Notes under the pieces: generated by a model
Told to the model about the DNA's origin: nothing
Databases searched by the model: none
The model's input: only the letters and a program-made list of their open reading frames with translations
Made by a program: the position numbers and the translations under genes
Part shown: one piece after another, positions 8,731-16,528 of the stretch
Layout: each line of letters begins with the position of its first letter
Position numbering within the stretch: position 1 is the stretch's first letter
From: Chromobacterium phragmitis
GTDB taxonomy: Bacteria > Pseudomonadota > Gammaproteobacteria > Burkholderiales > Chromobacteriaceae
Assembly: GCF_003325475.1 (NCBI RefSeq)
Contig: NZ_CP029495.1
Span: forward strand, 1,364,001-1,428,000
Direction: 5' to 3'
Length of the DNA stretch: 64,000 nucleotides

Positions 8731-9341
8731 TGGATCAAAATATTACCATATCGGGAGAGGGAAATTGCATTACATTTCAAGAGACAAAAAATAATCAGCT
8801 AATAGGCGGCGAGATAAAGATAAAAGGAAGTAATAACAAAATTACAGTTATGAAAGGCTCGTTGCTTAACAATTTCTCCATACTAATTGAGAGCGATAAC
8901 AATGAAATACTTATAGGGGAGAATTGTTGCTTGAGCGGGAAATTAATAATGAAGCTTACCGATGGGAACCGGTTTACCATAGGAAATAAAACTACTATTG
9001 GCGGAGCTAATTTTATATGCGGCGAGGGTAAGTCAATATCTATCGGCGAAGACTGCATGATAGCTTGGGGCATCGAATTCAGAACAACAGACTCCCATGC
9101 AATAATTAACATAGAGAGTAACGAGAGAATTAATTTTGGGGAGGATATAGTTGTACATAATCATGTCTGGATCGGTGCCCATACAACAATATTAAAAGGT
9201 GCCAGCATAAACGAAAATGCAATCATAGGAATCAGATCTGTTGTTCCATCTGGGGAATATAAGGGCAATTGTATTTATGCTGGAGCACCTGCAAAATTAA
9301 TCAAAACCAATACGACATGGGACAGAAAGCTTTTAGGATAA
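8730..9341 (+). CDS. Left-handed beta-helix acyltransferase (WbbJ-like)
   Basis: The 203-residue protein has the hexapeptide-repeat pattern of LbH acyltransferases: isoleucine/valine-rich repeats throughout, the WGIEFRTTDSHAI segment with a likely catalytic His, and the C-terminal IGAHTTILKGASINENAIIG and YAGAPAKLIK signatures of sugar O-acetyltransferases. The N-terminal half is a longer coil of repeats rich in Asn, Lys and Ile. It is as AT-rich as the preceding gene and overlaps its stop by one base, so both were probably acquired together. It is likely to O-acetylate the capsule polymer, from acetyl-CoA, in the cytoplasm. Confidence 0.78.
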   Translation: MDQNITISGEGNCITFQETKNNQLIGGEIKIKGSNNKITVMKGSLLNNFSILIESDNNEILIGENCCLSGKLIMKLTDGNRFTIGNKTTIGGANFICGEGKSISIGEDCMIAWGIEFRTTDSHAIINIESNERINFGEDIVVHNHVWIGAHTTILKGASINENAIIGIRSVVPSGEYKGNCIYAGAPAKLIKTNTTWDRKLLG

Positions 9342-9906
9342 TGTAAAGATGCTTCTAACCCAACAGGCAAGCCATCTTGGCATAAGCCGATTAATAAAGA
9401 TTTCAATGAAACAACACAATCAAGAACAGTCTTTTCACCACAGGCCGCCACCAGAAAACCTCCTGCCAGAGTGGCCCGCTTGTGAAAATTAATGAGCAAC
9501 ATCAATGCCATCTCTCACGGAAAATACCAACAAGGCCTCTATACGCGACAAAATGGTGGGCCGGCTTGTCAAAACCAAGATGTTCCGCCTCAAATTATTC
9601 AGCGAAAAAAACAGCGCAACGCTTTTACTATAGAAATAACAGAGTTACCCATAATAAAACTATTTTAATTTCTTTCAGCAATTTGAATCTGCACATGAGA
9701 AGTGTCGCATAAGCCATTGGGAAATTATTCCACTTTGGTTTTGACTACCGATCCTCAATCGCTATGATTTACCAACTTTCATTCAGAATGGTGGAAATTC
9801 AAAACTCATCATCCCTAAATAGAATGGGAGTATTTCATGAGAAAACCTAGTCTTGCAAGATATTTTCCGGGCAGGAATTTATCTCAATATTGAATAGGCT
9901 GATAAA
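9342..9906. other. 565-base AT-rich gap between the serotype genes and kpsCS
   Basis: No convincing gene was found. Short frames exist (9350-9490, 9482-9712 and 9494-9661 on the plus strand, 9275-9511 on the minus strand) but none has a recognisable domain or a strong ribosome site. The composition moves from AT-rich back to GC-rich near 9950. The stretch may be a remnant of a lost serotype gene or insertion element, and must hold the promoter for kpsC-kpsS if that pair is transcribed separately. No terminator hairpin is obvious after the acyltransferase. Confidence 0.5.
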
Positions 9907-11943
9907 GTGATCGCCATTTTGTCCTCAGGTATTGCCCGCATCCCGTACCTAGCGGCCCTTCTCGGCTCGCCAGTACGGCGCATTCACAACCACTTGGCAT
10001 TTGATATAACCACGCTAACCGCAGTTGCCGGCTGGGGTTTACGGCCATCATCCCTACGCGCGCAAACATTCTCCCGCATGCACTCGCTACCCTATTGGTC
10101 GCTGGAGGACGGTTTTCTCCGTTCCTTGGGATTAGCGGTGTATGGCACGCCACCATTATCCATCGTCCAGGACGACATCGGGATTTATTACGATGCCAAC
10201 CATCCTTCTCGACTGGAACAAATGCTGAACACCAGTCCATTATCGGATGAGTCGATACGGAATGCCGCCAATGGCTTAGCCTGGATCAAGCGATACCGCT
10301 TGTCCAAATACAACCATGCACCGGCTACAGAGTTGCCGCTACGAGCAGGACGAATGCGCGTACTGGTACTGGATCAGACTGAAGGCGATATATCAGTTCA
10401 GTTAGGTGGCGCGGATGCTCAGGCCTTTCAAACAATGCTTGCTGCCGCCCGCAATGAGCATCCTGATGCTGAAATATGGGTGAAAACCCATCCCGATGTA
10501 GTCGCGCGCAAGAAGCGAGGATATTTGCCTCAGGCTCTAGAGGGTATACGGCTACTGGCCGAAGACATCTGTCCGCAGTCTCTGCTGTCCCAAGTCGATA
10601 TCGTCTACACCGCCACCTCCCACATGGGCTTCGAAGCGTTGATCGCCGGCTGCAAGGTGGTGTGCTTCGGCATGCCATGGTATGCCGGCTGGGGGTTGAC
10701 CGACGACCGCCATCCCGACATGCCCAAGCTGAGCGAACGGCGCCAGCGGCGCTGCACTCTGGAAGAGCTGTTCCACGCAGCCTATCTGCAATATGCCCGT
10801 TACATTCATCCGGAGACAGGCCAGCCAGGCACCTTCTTTGACGTTGCGGAATGGATTCGGCTGAACCGGGAACTGCGGGAGCAAACGAATGGGACGCTCT
10901 GGTGCGTGGGCATGAGCTGGTGGAAACGGGCGGCGGTCTGGCCTTTCCTCAAGACGCCGGGCAACCACCTGCGTTTCATTTCCAGACCAGACAAGCTGCC
11001 CGCCGCCTTGCCGCCGGACAGCAAGCTGGTGGTTTGGGGCATGCGGCCGGATGTCGCCGAATGGGCGAAGCAACGCAGCATGCCCTTGCTCAGAATGGAG
11101 GATGGCTTCCTGCGCTCGGTCGGCCTCGGCTCCCACCTGATGCCCCCGATGTCGCTGGTGGTGGACCGCGGCGGCCTGTACTACTCGCCGCATTCCGGCT
11201 CCGACCTTGAGCGCTTGCTCGACACGCTGCAGCTTGATGATTGGCAAGTCGCGCGCGCGGCGCGTCTCAGGCAGCAGTTGGTCGAGTTGAAGCTCAGCAA
11301 GTACAACGTAGGCGGCAGCTTCCAGCTGCCCGCGGAAGCCGCGGGCAAAACCGTGGTGCTGGTGCCGGGGCAGGTGGAAGACGACGCCTCGATCCGCGAA
11401 GCCTCTCCGAAGATGCGCGGCAATCTTGAGCTGCTGCGCGAGGCGAGGCGGCTGCGTCCGGATGCCTGGCTGATCTACAAACCGCATCCGGACGTAACAT
11501 CCGGCAACCGCCGCGGCGCGGTGCCTGCCAGCGATCTGGCCGAATTGGCCGACCAGGTGGCTACCGCGGCCGACATCGCCGACTGTCTGGCGGCCGCGGA
11601 TGAAGTCCACACCATGACCTCGCAGGCGGGTTTCGAGGCGCTGCTGCAAGGGAAAACGGTGCACTGCTACGGCATGCCGTTTTACGCCGGCTGGGGCTTG
11701 ACCCAGGACCGGCAGCCGCTTCCCCATCGTCGGCGCGTGCTGACGTTGGACGAGCTGGTCTATGGCACGCTGATCGCCTATCCCCGCTATGTCATCCCCG
11801 GACACGATGGTTTCGCCCGCGCCGAGGCGGTTGTGGAATATTTGCGTCGGCAGAAGACCGGCAACCATGCAAACTACGCGGCGAACCACTGGTTTGCCCG
11901 TCAATGGCGCAAAGGACGCGGCCTGCTGCGGACGCTGCGCTGA
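9907..11943 (+). CDS. kpsC: Dual beta-Kdo transferase of capsule lipid-linker synthesis
   Basis: The 678-residue protein (E. coli KpsC is 675) contains two related modules. KpsC extends the alternating beta-2,4/2,7 poly-Kdo linker on lysophosphatidylglycerol after KpsS adds the first Kdo. The duplication is visible: SLEDGFLRSLGLA and RMEDGFLRSVGLG, VKTHPDV and YKPHPDV, and CFGMPWYAGWGLT and CYGMPFYAGWGLT recur in the N- and C-halves. The GTG start at 9907 gives the usual N-terminus (MIAILSSGIARIPYL). The first 600 bases are less GC-rich than the rest, so the serotype segment boundary may run into the gene. It is followed by kpsS. Confidence 0.93.
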   Translation: MIAILSSGIARIPYLAALLGSPVRRIHNHLAFDITTLTAVAGWGLRPSSLRAQTFSRMHSLPYWSLEDGFLRSLGLAVYGTPPLSIVQDDIGIYYDANHPSRLEQMLNTSPLSDESIRNAANGLAWIKRYRLSKYNHAPATELPLRAGRMRVLVLDQTEGDISVQLGGADAQAFQTMLAAARNEHPDAEIWVKTHPDVVARKKRGYLPQALEGIRLLAEDICPQSLLSQVDIVYTATSHMGFEALIAGCKVVCFGMPWYAGWGLTDDRHPDMPKLSERRQRRCTLEELFHAAYLQYARYIHPETGQPGTFFDVAEWIRLNRELREQTNGTLWCVGMSWWKRAAVWPFLKTPGNHLRFISRPDKLPAALPPDSKLVVWGMRPDVAEWAKQRSMPLLRMEDGFLRSVGLGSHLMPPMSLVVDRGGLYYSPHSGSDLERLLDTLQLDDWQVARAARLRQQLVELKLSKYNVGGSFQLPAEAAGKTVVLVPGQVEDDASIREASPKMRGNLELLREARRLRPDAWLIYKPHPDVTSGNRRGAVPASDLAELADQVATAADIADCLAAADEVHTMTSQAGFEALLQGKTVHCYGMPFYAGWGLTQDRQPLPHRRRVLTLDELVYGTLIAYPRYVIPGHDGFARAEAVVEYLRRQKTGNHANYAANHWFARQWRKGRGLLRTLR

Positions 11944-11963
11944 ACAATCCTGTAGATATCGCG

Positions 11964-13286
11964 ATGCTCGCCGCCCAACCTTTGCTCAAACACCGCCGGT
12001 TGCTGCTATTGCAGGGGCCGATGGGTCCGTTCTTCAACCTGCTCGCCGACTGGCTTGGCAGGAACGGGGTCGCCGTTCACAAGCTCAACTTCAATGGCGG
12101 CGACAGGCTTTATCATCGACGGCTCCCGCATACCGACTATCGCGGACGACTGGAGGATTTCGCGCCTTGGCTCATTCAGTTTCTTCAGGCCAGGCAGATA
12201 GACGGCGTGATCTGTTTCGGCGATTGCCGCCGCTATCATCAAATAGCGGCCGAAGTCTGCCGTAGCCAGGATCTCGCTTTCTATGCTTTCGAAGAAGGAT
12301 ACTTGCGCCCCGATTACGTCACGCTGGAGCCGGGCGGAGTCAATGCCTACTCGAAACTGGCTGATGATCCTGTCGCCATTCTGGAGCATGAGCCCAGCAG
12401 CTTTGCTCCACCGCTACCCACCAGGCCCTCGTTCCGCAGAATGGCGCTGACCGCGATGGGCTACTACGCCGCGGGTTGGCTATCGCGGCGCAGCTATCCC
12501 CACTACCGTCACCACAAGGATTTTTCCCCATTCCGCGAGTGCGGATTATGGCTGCGCTCCGGTTGGCGCAAACAGTGGTACCGGATCTGCGAGCGCGGCG
12601 TTGAGCGGCGCCTATCGACCAGTCTGAAGCATGATTATTATCTGGTGGCGCTGCAGGTCTTCAACGATAGCCAGATTCTGCACCACAGCCATTATGGAGA
12701 TGTCGCGGAATTCATCGAGGAGGTCGTCGCCTCCTTCGCGCGCCATGCTCCCGCTCACCGCCATCTGGTTTTGAAACACCATCCAATGGACCGCGGCCAT
12801 CGCAACTATCGCCATCTTATTCAACGATTGGCGCGGCAAACCGGCATCTCGGACCGAGTCCACTATCTGCACGACGCGCATCTACCCACCTTGCTGAAAC
12901 AAAGCCAGGGCGTCGTCGTCGTCAACAGCACCGTCGGCCTGTCCGCTCTGCATCACGGCAAGCCGCTGGTTGTGGCCGGACGCGCGCTGTACGACATGAA
13001 CGGCCTGACATTCCAGCACGGGTTGGATCGTTTCTGGCGAGAATGCCAGCCTCCCCAGCGCGAGCTATACGGCAAGCTGCGTTCCTATTTGCTCAAGCAC
13101 ACCCAGCTGAACGGCGCTTTTTTCGGCATATCCCATTGGCTGCCCCCATCGCCAAAGAGCCTCCCGCTCAGACCCGCCCTCTCTTCCTTGCTGCTCTCGC
13201 TGATGACGATTTTCCTCATCGAGGCAGACGAGGCCGCCGAACTTTCGTCTCTGTTGGAATGGTTGGCCAGGCTGTGGCCGGCATGA
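11964..13286 (+). CDS. kpsS: beta-Kdo transferase that starts the capsule lipid linker
   Basis: The product (440 residues from this start) belongs to the KpsS/LipB capsule family, which transfers the first Kdo to lysophosphatidylglycerol on the cytoplasmic face of the inner membrane. Family motifs are LLLQGPMGPFFNLLADWL, AFEEGYLRPDYVTLEP, LKHHPMDRGHRNY and VNSTVGLSALHHGKPLVVAG. The start is uncertain: ATG at 11964 puts the glycine-rich N-terminus close to the start, whereas ATG at 11904 lies inside kpsC; neither has a good ribosome site. E. coli KpsS is shorter (389), and the extra length here is at the C-terminus. It is probably coupled to kpsC. Confidence 0.9.
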   Translation: MLAAQPLLKHRRLLLLQGPMGPFFNLLADWLGRNGVAVHKLNFNGGDRLYHRRLPHTDYRGRLEDFAPWLIQFLQARQIDGVICFGDCRRYHQIAAEVCRSQDLAFYAFEEGYLRPDYVTLEPGGVNAYSKLADDPVAILEHEPSSFAPPLPTRPSFRRMALTAMGYYAAGWLSRRSYPHYRHHKDFSPFRECGLWLRSGWRKQWYRICERGVERRLSTSLKHDYYLVALQVFNDSQILHHSHYGDVAEFIEEVVASFARHAPAHRHLVLKHHPMDRGHRNYRHLIQRLARQTGISDRVHYLHDAHLPTLLKQSQGVVVVNSTVGLSALHHGKPLVVAGRALYDMNGLTFQHGLDRFWRECQPPQRELYGKLRSYLLKHTQLNGAFFGISHWLPPSPKSLPLRPALSSLLLSLMTIFLIEADEAAELSSLLEWLARLWPA

Positions 13287-13341
13287 ACGGGAAATTTACC
13301 GGATAGACCAGGCAGCGCATGGCGCGCCGCCGGTGTGGATT

Positions 13342-13363
13342 CATGTAAAAATGAAATTACATG
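13342..13363. promoter_or_regulatory. Inverted repeat upstream of the small secreted protein
   Basis: CATGTAA and TTACATG face each other across eight bases, about 78 bases before the start at 13441. The half-sites share the TTACAT/ATGTAA core with the palindrome before kpsF, in the opposite arrangement. This may be chance in AT-rich spacer DNA. Confidence 0.3.
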
Positions 13364-13440
13364 CTCTTCATTGCCATAAAAGTAAAAAATACTTACTGTT
13401 TTCCGGCAAGAGTAAAAAATAATCCATCCGGAGCCAATAG

Positions 13441-13926
13441 ATGTCTACCCGTTCCATGCTGTTCGCCGCGCTGTTGTTTTCAGCGCTTCCCGCTGTCGCG
13501 GATGTTTCCTTGCTCGTTCCCTTCGCATCCAAGCACTACGGCTGCAACAGCAGCAAGCATCATTGCGATTTCGAGCAGTTCAATCCCGGGCTGGGCGCGG
13601 AATGGTCGCCTCAGGAATACCCATGGGGCCGTCCAATCGTGCGTGGCGCGGTATATCGCGACTCCGCCAAGCAAACCGCGTACTACGCCGCCGCGGGATG
13701 GCGCAAGGATTTCAATGTGGCGGGCGACTTCAAAATGGGCGTGGGCATTTACGGCGGCTATCTGAACGGCTCCGATCATAACGGTTTCGCCGCCCTGCCC
13801 TTCGTATCGCTAGGCTACAAGAAACTGTCGTTCGAGGTCGGCTACGGCGACTCCAAGCTGGGCCACCACAAGCACAAGGAAAACGTGGATCACGTGCTGA
13901 CGTTCAACGCCCGCTACGATTTCTAA
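13441..13926 (+). CDS. Small secreted, predicted beta-barrel-like protein of unknown function
   Basis: The 161-residue precursor has a clear signal peptide (MSTRSMLFAALLFSALPAVA, cleavage after AVA). The mature part alternates polar and aromatic residues, has many glycines, contains SKHYGC-HHCDFEQFNPGLGAEW, and ends in a typical outer-membrane C-terminus (NARYDF). Two cysteines eight residues apart could form a disulfide. The pattern of a Ser-His pair followed by an FNPGLG-like segment recalls small PagL-type or phage-borne barrels, but I cannot assign a family. GGAG eight bases upstream supports the start. It stands alone between kpsS and the galE terminator. Confidence 0.65.
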   Translation: MSTRSMLFAALLFSALPAVADVSLLVPFASKHYGCNSSKHHCDFEQFNPGLGAEWSPQEYPWGRPIVRGAVYRDSAKQTAYYAAAGWRKDFNVAGDFKMGVGIYGGYLNGSDHNGFAALPFVSLGYKKLSFEVGYGDSKLGHHKHKENVDHVLTFNARYDF

Positions 13927-13941
13927 GCTATGCCGGCATAA

Positions 13942-13970
13942 AAAATGGTCCGACAATGCCGGACCATTTT
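13942..13970. terminator. Bidirectional terminator between the barrel-like gene and galE
   Basis: An 11-base perfect stem (AAAATGGTCCG and CGGACCATTTT) encloses a 7-base loop. T-runs flank both sides, so it can stop the plus-strand gene ending at 13926 and the minus-strand galE ending at 13974. Confidence 0.85.
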
Positions 13971-13973
13971 CAT

Positions 13974-14981
13974 TTATGGAAAACCCACCGGATTCCGGCT
14001 CTGCCAGCGCCAGCTATCGCGGCACATTTCTTCCAGACCCTTTTCAGCCCTCCAACCCAGCAAATGCTCGGCGGCGGCTGGGTTGGCCCAGCACTCGGCG
14101 ATATCGCCCGGGCGGCGCGCGACGATCTCGTGCGGTACGGCCACTTCATTGACGCGCTCGAAAGTCTTCACCATGTCGAGCACCGAGTATCCCTTGCCCG
14201 TGCCCAGGTTCGCCGTCAACAATCCCGGCTGCCTGTGTAATGCCTGCACAGCCTTCACATGGCCGACGGCAAGGTCCACCACATGGATGTAGTCGCGCAC
14301 GCCGGTGCCGTCATGAGTGGGATAATCATTGCCGAACACCTTCAGGCAAGCTTGCTTGCCGCTGGCGACCTGGGTGATGAAAGGCATCAGATTATTCGGG
14401 ATGCCGTTCGGGTCTTCGCCGATATCGCCGCTCTCGTGCGCGCCGATCGGATTGAAATAACGCAGCAGCGCGATCCGCCATTCCGGCTCCGCCTTGGCGA
14501 AATCGCGCAGCATGTCCTCGACGATCAGCTTGCTGCGGCCGTAGGGATTGGTCGCCGACAACGGAAAATCCTCGGTGATCGGCGTGCTGGCCGGATTGCC
14601 GTAAACGGTGGCGGAGGAGCTGAACACCAGCCGGTTCACGCCATGGCGCTTCATCGCGCGCAGCAGCGCCAGCGTGCCGCTGACATTGTTCTCGTAATAC
14701 TCCAGCGGTTTGGCCACCGATTCGCCTACGGCCTTCAAACCCGCGAAATGGATCACCGCGTCGATGGGATGGCGGAACGCTTCATTCAGCGCCGCCTCAT
14801 CGCGGATGTCGCCATGGATGAAAGTCAGCGGCTTGCCGGCTAACGCCTGCACTCGCCTCAGCGCTTCTTCCTTGCTATTGCAAAGATTGTCCAACACCAC
14901 CAGCTCATGGCCGGTCTCCAACAATTTAACGCAAGTATGGCTGCCGATATAGCCGGCGCCGCCAGTCACCAAGATCATCAT
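13974..14981 (-). CDS. galE: UDP-glucose 4-epimerase
   Basis: The 335-residue extended short-chain dehydrogenase interconverts UDP-glucose and UDP-galactose (or the N-acetyl forms). It has the NAD-binding TGGAGYIGSH at the N-terminus, the catalytic Ser in SSSATVYG with the YGRSK Tyr-Lys pair, and ALRYFNPIGAHESG in the substrate-binding part. The length is standard (about 338). AGGAAG lies just before the start; the first two codons are both ATG. It ends at the shared terminator and may feed capsule or lipopolysaccharide sugars, although it is on the strand opposite the kps genes. Confidence 0.95.
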   Translation of the reverse strand: MMILVTGGAGYIGSHTCVKLLETGHELVVLDNLCNSKEEALRRVQALAGKPLTFIHGDIRDEAALNEAFRHPIDAVIHFAGLKAVGESVAKPLEYYENNVSGTLALLRAMKRHGVNRLVFSSSATVYGNPASTPITEDFPLSATNPYGRSKLIVEDMLRDFAKAEPEWRIALLRYFNPIGAHESGDIGEDPNGIPNNLMPFITQVASGKQACLKVFGNDYPTHDGTGVRDYIHVVDLAVGHVKAVQALHRQPGLLTANLGTGKGYSVLDMVKTFERVNEVAVPHEIVARRPGDIAECWANPAAAEHLLGWRAEKGLEEMCRDSWRWQSRNPVGFP

Positions 14982-15045
14982 TTCTTCCTATTTTTTTTGA
15001 GCGCGCCACCATTGTAGGGAAAGATAAAGAGCCCTGTCCAAAGCA

Positions 15046-15071
15046 AAACAGCGTCCGGATGGACGCTGTTT
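15046..15071 (-). terminator. Terminator after purD
   Basis: AAACAGCGTCC and GGACGCTGTTT form an 11-base perfect stem with a four-base loop, 19 bases after the purD stop. On the minus strand the stem ends in a T-run. Confidence 0.85.
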
Positions 15072-15089
15072 CATTGCCGGGCCAAGCGA

Positions 15090-16367
15090 TCAGTGCTTGC
15101 GCCCGATCGCCCGCGCGCCGATGTCGCGGCGGTATTGCTTGCCGGCGAACTCGATCGCGTCGGCCAATTGGTAGGCCTTGCCCTGCGCCATCTTGACGCT
15201 GTCGCCCAGGCCCACCGCGCACAGCACGCGGCCGCCGCTGGCGCGCAGCTGATGCTGCTCGTCGAACGCGGTCCCGGCATGGAACACGATGCCGTCCTCG
15301 CTCTCGGCCGGGATGCCGTGGATGGCGTCGCCCTTGCGCGGCGCATCCGGGTAGCCGGCGGCGGCCAGCACCACGCCCAAGGCAACGCGGCGGTCCCACT
15401 CGGCTTCCACTTTGTCCAGTTTGCCGTTGACGCCGGCGTCCAGCAGCTCGGTGAAGTCGGTTTTCAGCCGCGCCATGATGGGCTGGGTTTCCGGGTCGCC
15501 GAAGCGGCAGTTGAACTCGATCACCTTGGGATGGCCGGCCTCGTCTATCATCAGCCCGGCGTACAGGAAGCCGGTGTAGGCGTGGCCGTCCTTCTTCATG
15601 CCCTGCACCACCGGCTGGATGATTTCGCGCATCACGCGGTTATGCACCGCCGGCGTCACCACCGGCGCCGGGCTGTAGGCGCCCATGCCGCCGGTGTTCG
15701 GCCCCTGGTCGTGGTCCAGCAACCGCTTGTGGTCCTGGCTGGTGGCCATCGGCAGCACGTGCTCGCCGTCCACCATCACGATGAAGCTGGCTTCCTCGCC
15801 GGCCAGGAAGTCCTCGATCACCACCCGGCTGCCGGCATCGCCCATCTTGTTGCCCAGCAGCATGTCGTCGATGGCCGCGTGCGCCTCGTCCAGCGTCATC
15901 GCCACCACCACGCCCTTGCCTGCGGCCAGGCCGTCTGCCTTGATCACGATGGGCGCGCCCTTGCCGTCCACATAGGCGCGCGCGGCGGCGGCGTCGGTGA
16001 AGGTCTGGTAGTCCGCGGTGGGAATGCCGTGGCGCTGCATGAAGGCCTTGGCGAAGTCCTTGGAGCTTTCCAGCTGCGCGCAGTACTGCGTCGGGCCGAA
16101 CACCTTCAGCCCCTCATTGCGGAAGGCGTCCACCACGCCGGCGGCCAGCGGCGCCTCCGGGCCGACCACGGTCAGGTCGATCTTCTCTTCCTTGGCGAAG
16201 GCCAGCCACTCGGCCACGCCGTTGGCCGGGATATTGGTCAGGTTCGCGTCCTGCGCGGTGCCGGCGTTGCCCGGCGCGACAAACACCTTGGACACGCGTT
16301 TGGACTTGCCGATGCGCCAGGCCAGCGCGTGCTCGCGGCCGCCGGAGCCGATCACGAGAACTTTCAT
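15090..16367 (-). CDS. purD: Phosphoribosylamine-glycine ligase
   Basis: The 425-residue ATP-grasp enzyme makes glycinamide ribonucleotide, step two of purine synthesis. It begins MKVLVIGSGGREHALAW, the family signature, and carries the ATP-grasp elements VIKADGLAAGKGVVVA, EASFIVMVDG and the metal-binding EFNCRFGDPETQ. The length matches the family (about 425-430). GGAAG eight bases upstream supports the start. It lies downstream of purH on the same strand with a hairpin between them, the same order as purH-purD in many proteobacteria. Confidence 0.97.
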   Translation of the reverse strand: MKVLVIGSGGREHALAWRIGKSKRVSKVFVAPGNAGTAQDANLTNIPANGVAEWLAFAKEEKIDLTVVGPEAPLAAGVVDAFRNEGLKVFGPTQYCAQLESSKDFAKAFMQRHGIPTADYQTFTDAAAARAYVDGKGAPIVIKADGLAAGKGVVVAMTLDEAHAAIDDMLLGNKMGDAGSRVVIEDFLAGEEASFIVMVDGEHVLPMATSQDHKRLLDHDQGPNTGGMGAYSPAPVVTPAVHNRVMREIIQPVVQGMKKDGHAYTGFLYAGLMIDEAGHPKVIEFNCRFGDPETQPIMARLKTDFTELLDAGVNGKLDKVEAEWDRRVALGVVLAAAGYPDAPRKGDAIHGIPAESEDGIVFHAGTAFDEQHQLRASGGRVLCAVGLGDSVKMAQGKAYQLADAIEFAGKQYRRDIGARAIGRKH

Positions 16368-16384
16368 GGTTTTCTTCCGTTACG

Positions 16385-16408
16385 CGAAGCGCCCCGCGGG
16401 GCGTTTCG
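16385..16408 (-). other. Strong hairpin between purH and purD
   Basis: A nearly perfect 24-base palindrome (CGAAGCGCCCC with GGGGCGTTTCG) ends 17 bases before the purD start. No T-run follows, so it is not a classical terminator; it may stabilise the purH message or modulate purD translation. Confidence 0.45.
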
Positions 16409-16528
16409 TCTGCAATGATTATCGTCGAAGACGGGCAAAACCGCCCCTCTTCCCGGCCCCTCCCCCCTCAAGGGGAAAGGTGTCGGCGCGCGGGCGTCAT
16501 TCGCCCGCGCGCCGAATCAAATACTGCA

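Noticed and set aside
9482..9712. 76-codon frame in the gap before kpsC
   Set aside because: It has no domain or convincing ribosome site, and its end runs through AT-rich promoter-like DNA. It could be real, but cannot be supported.
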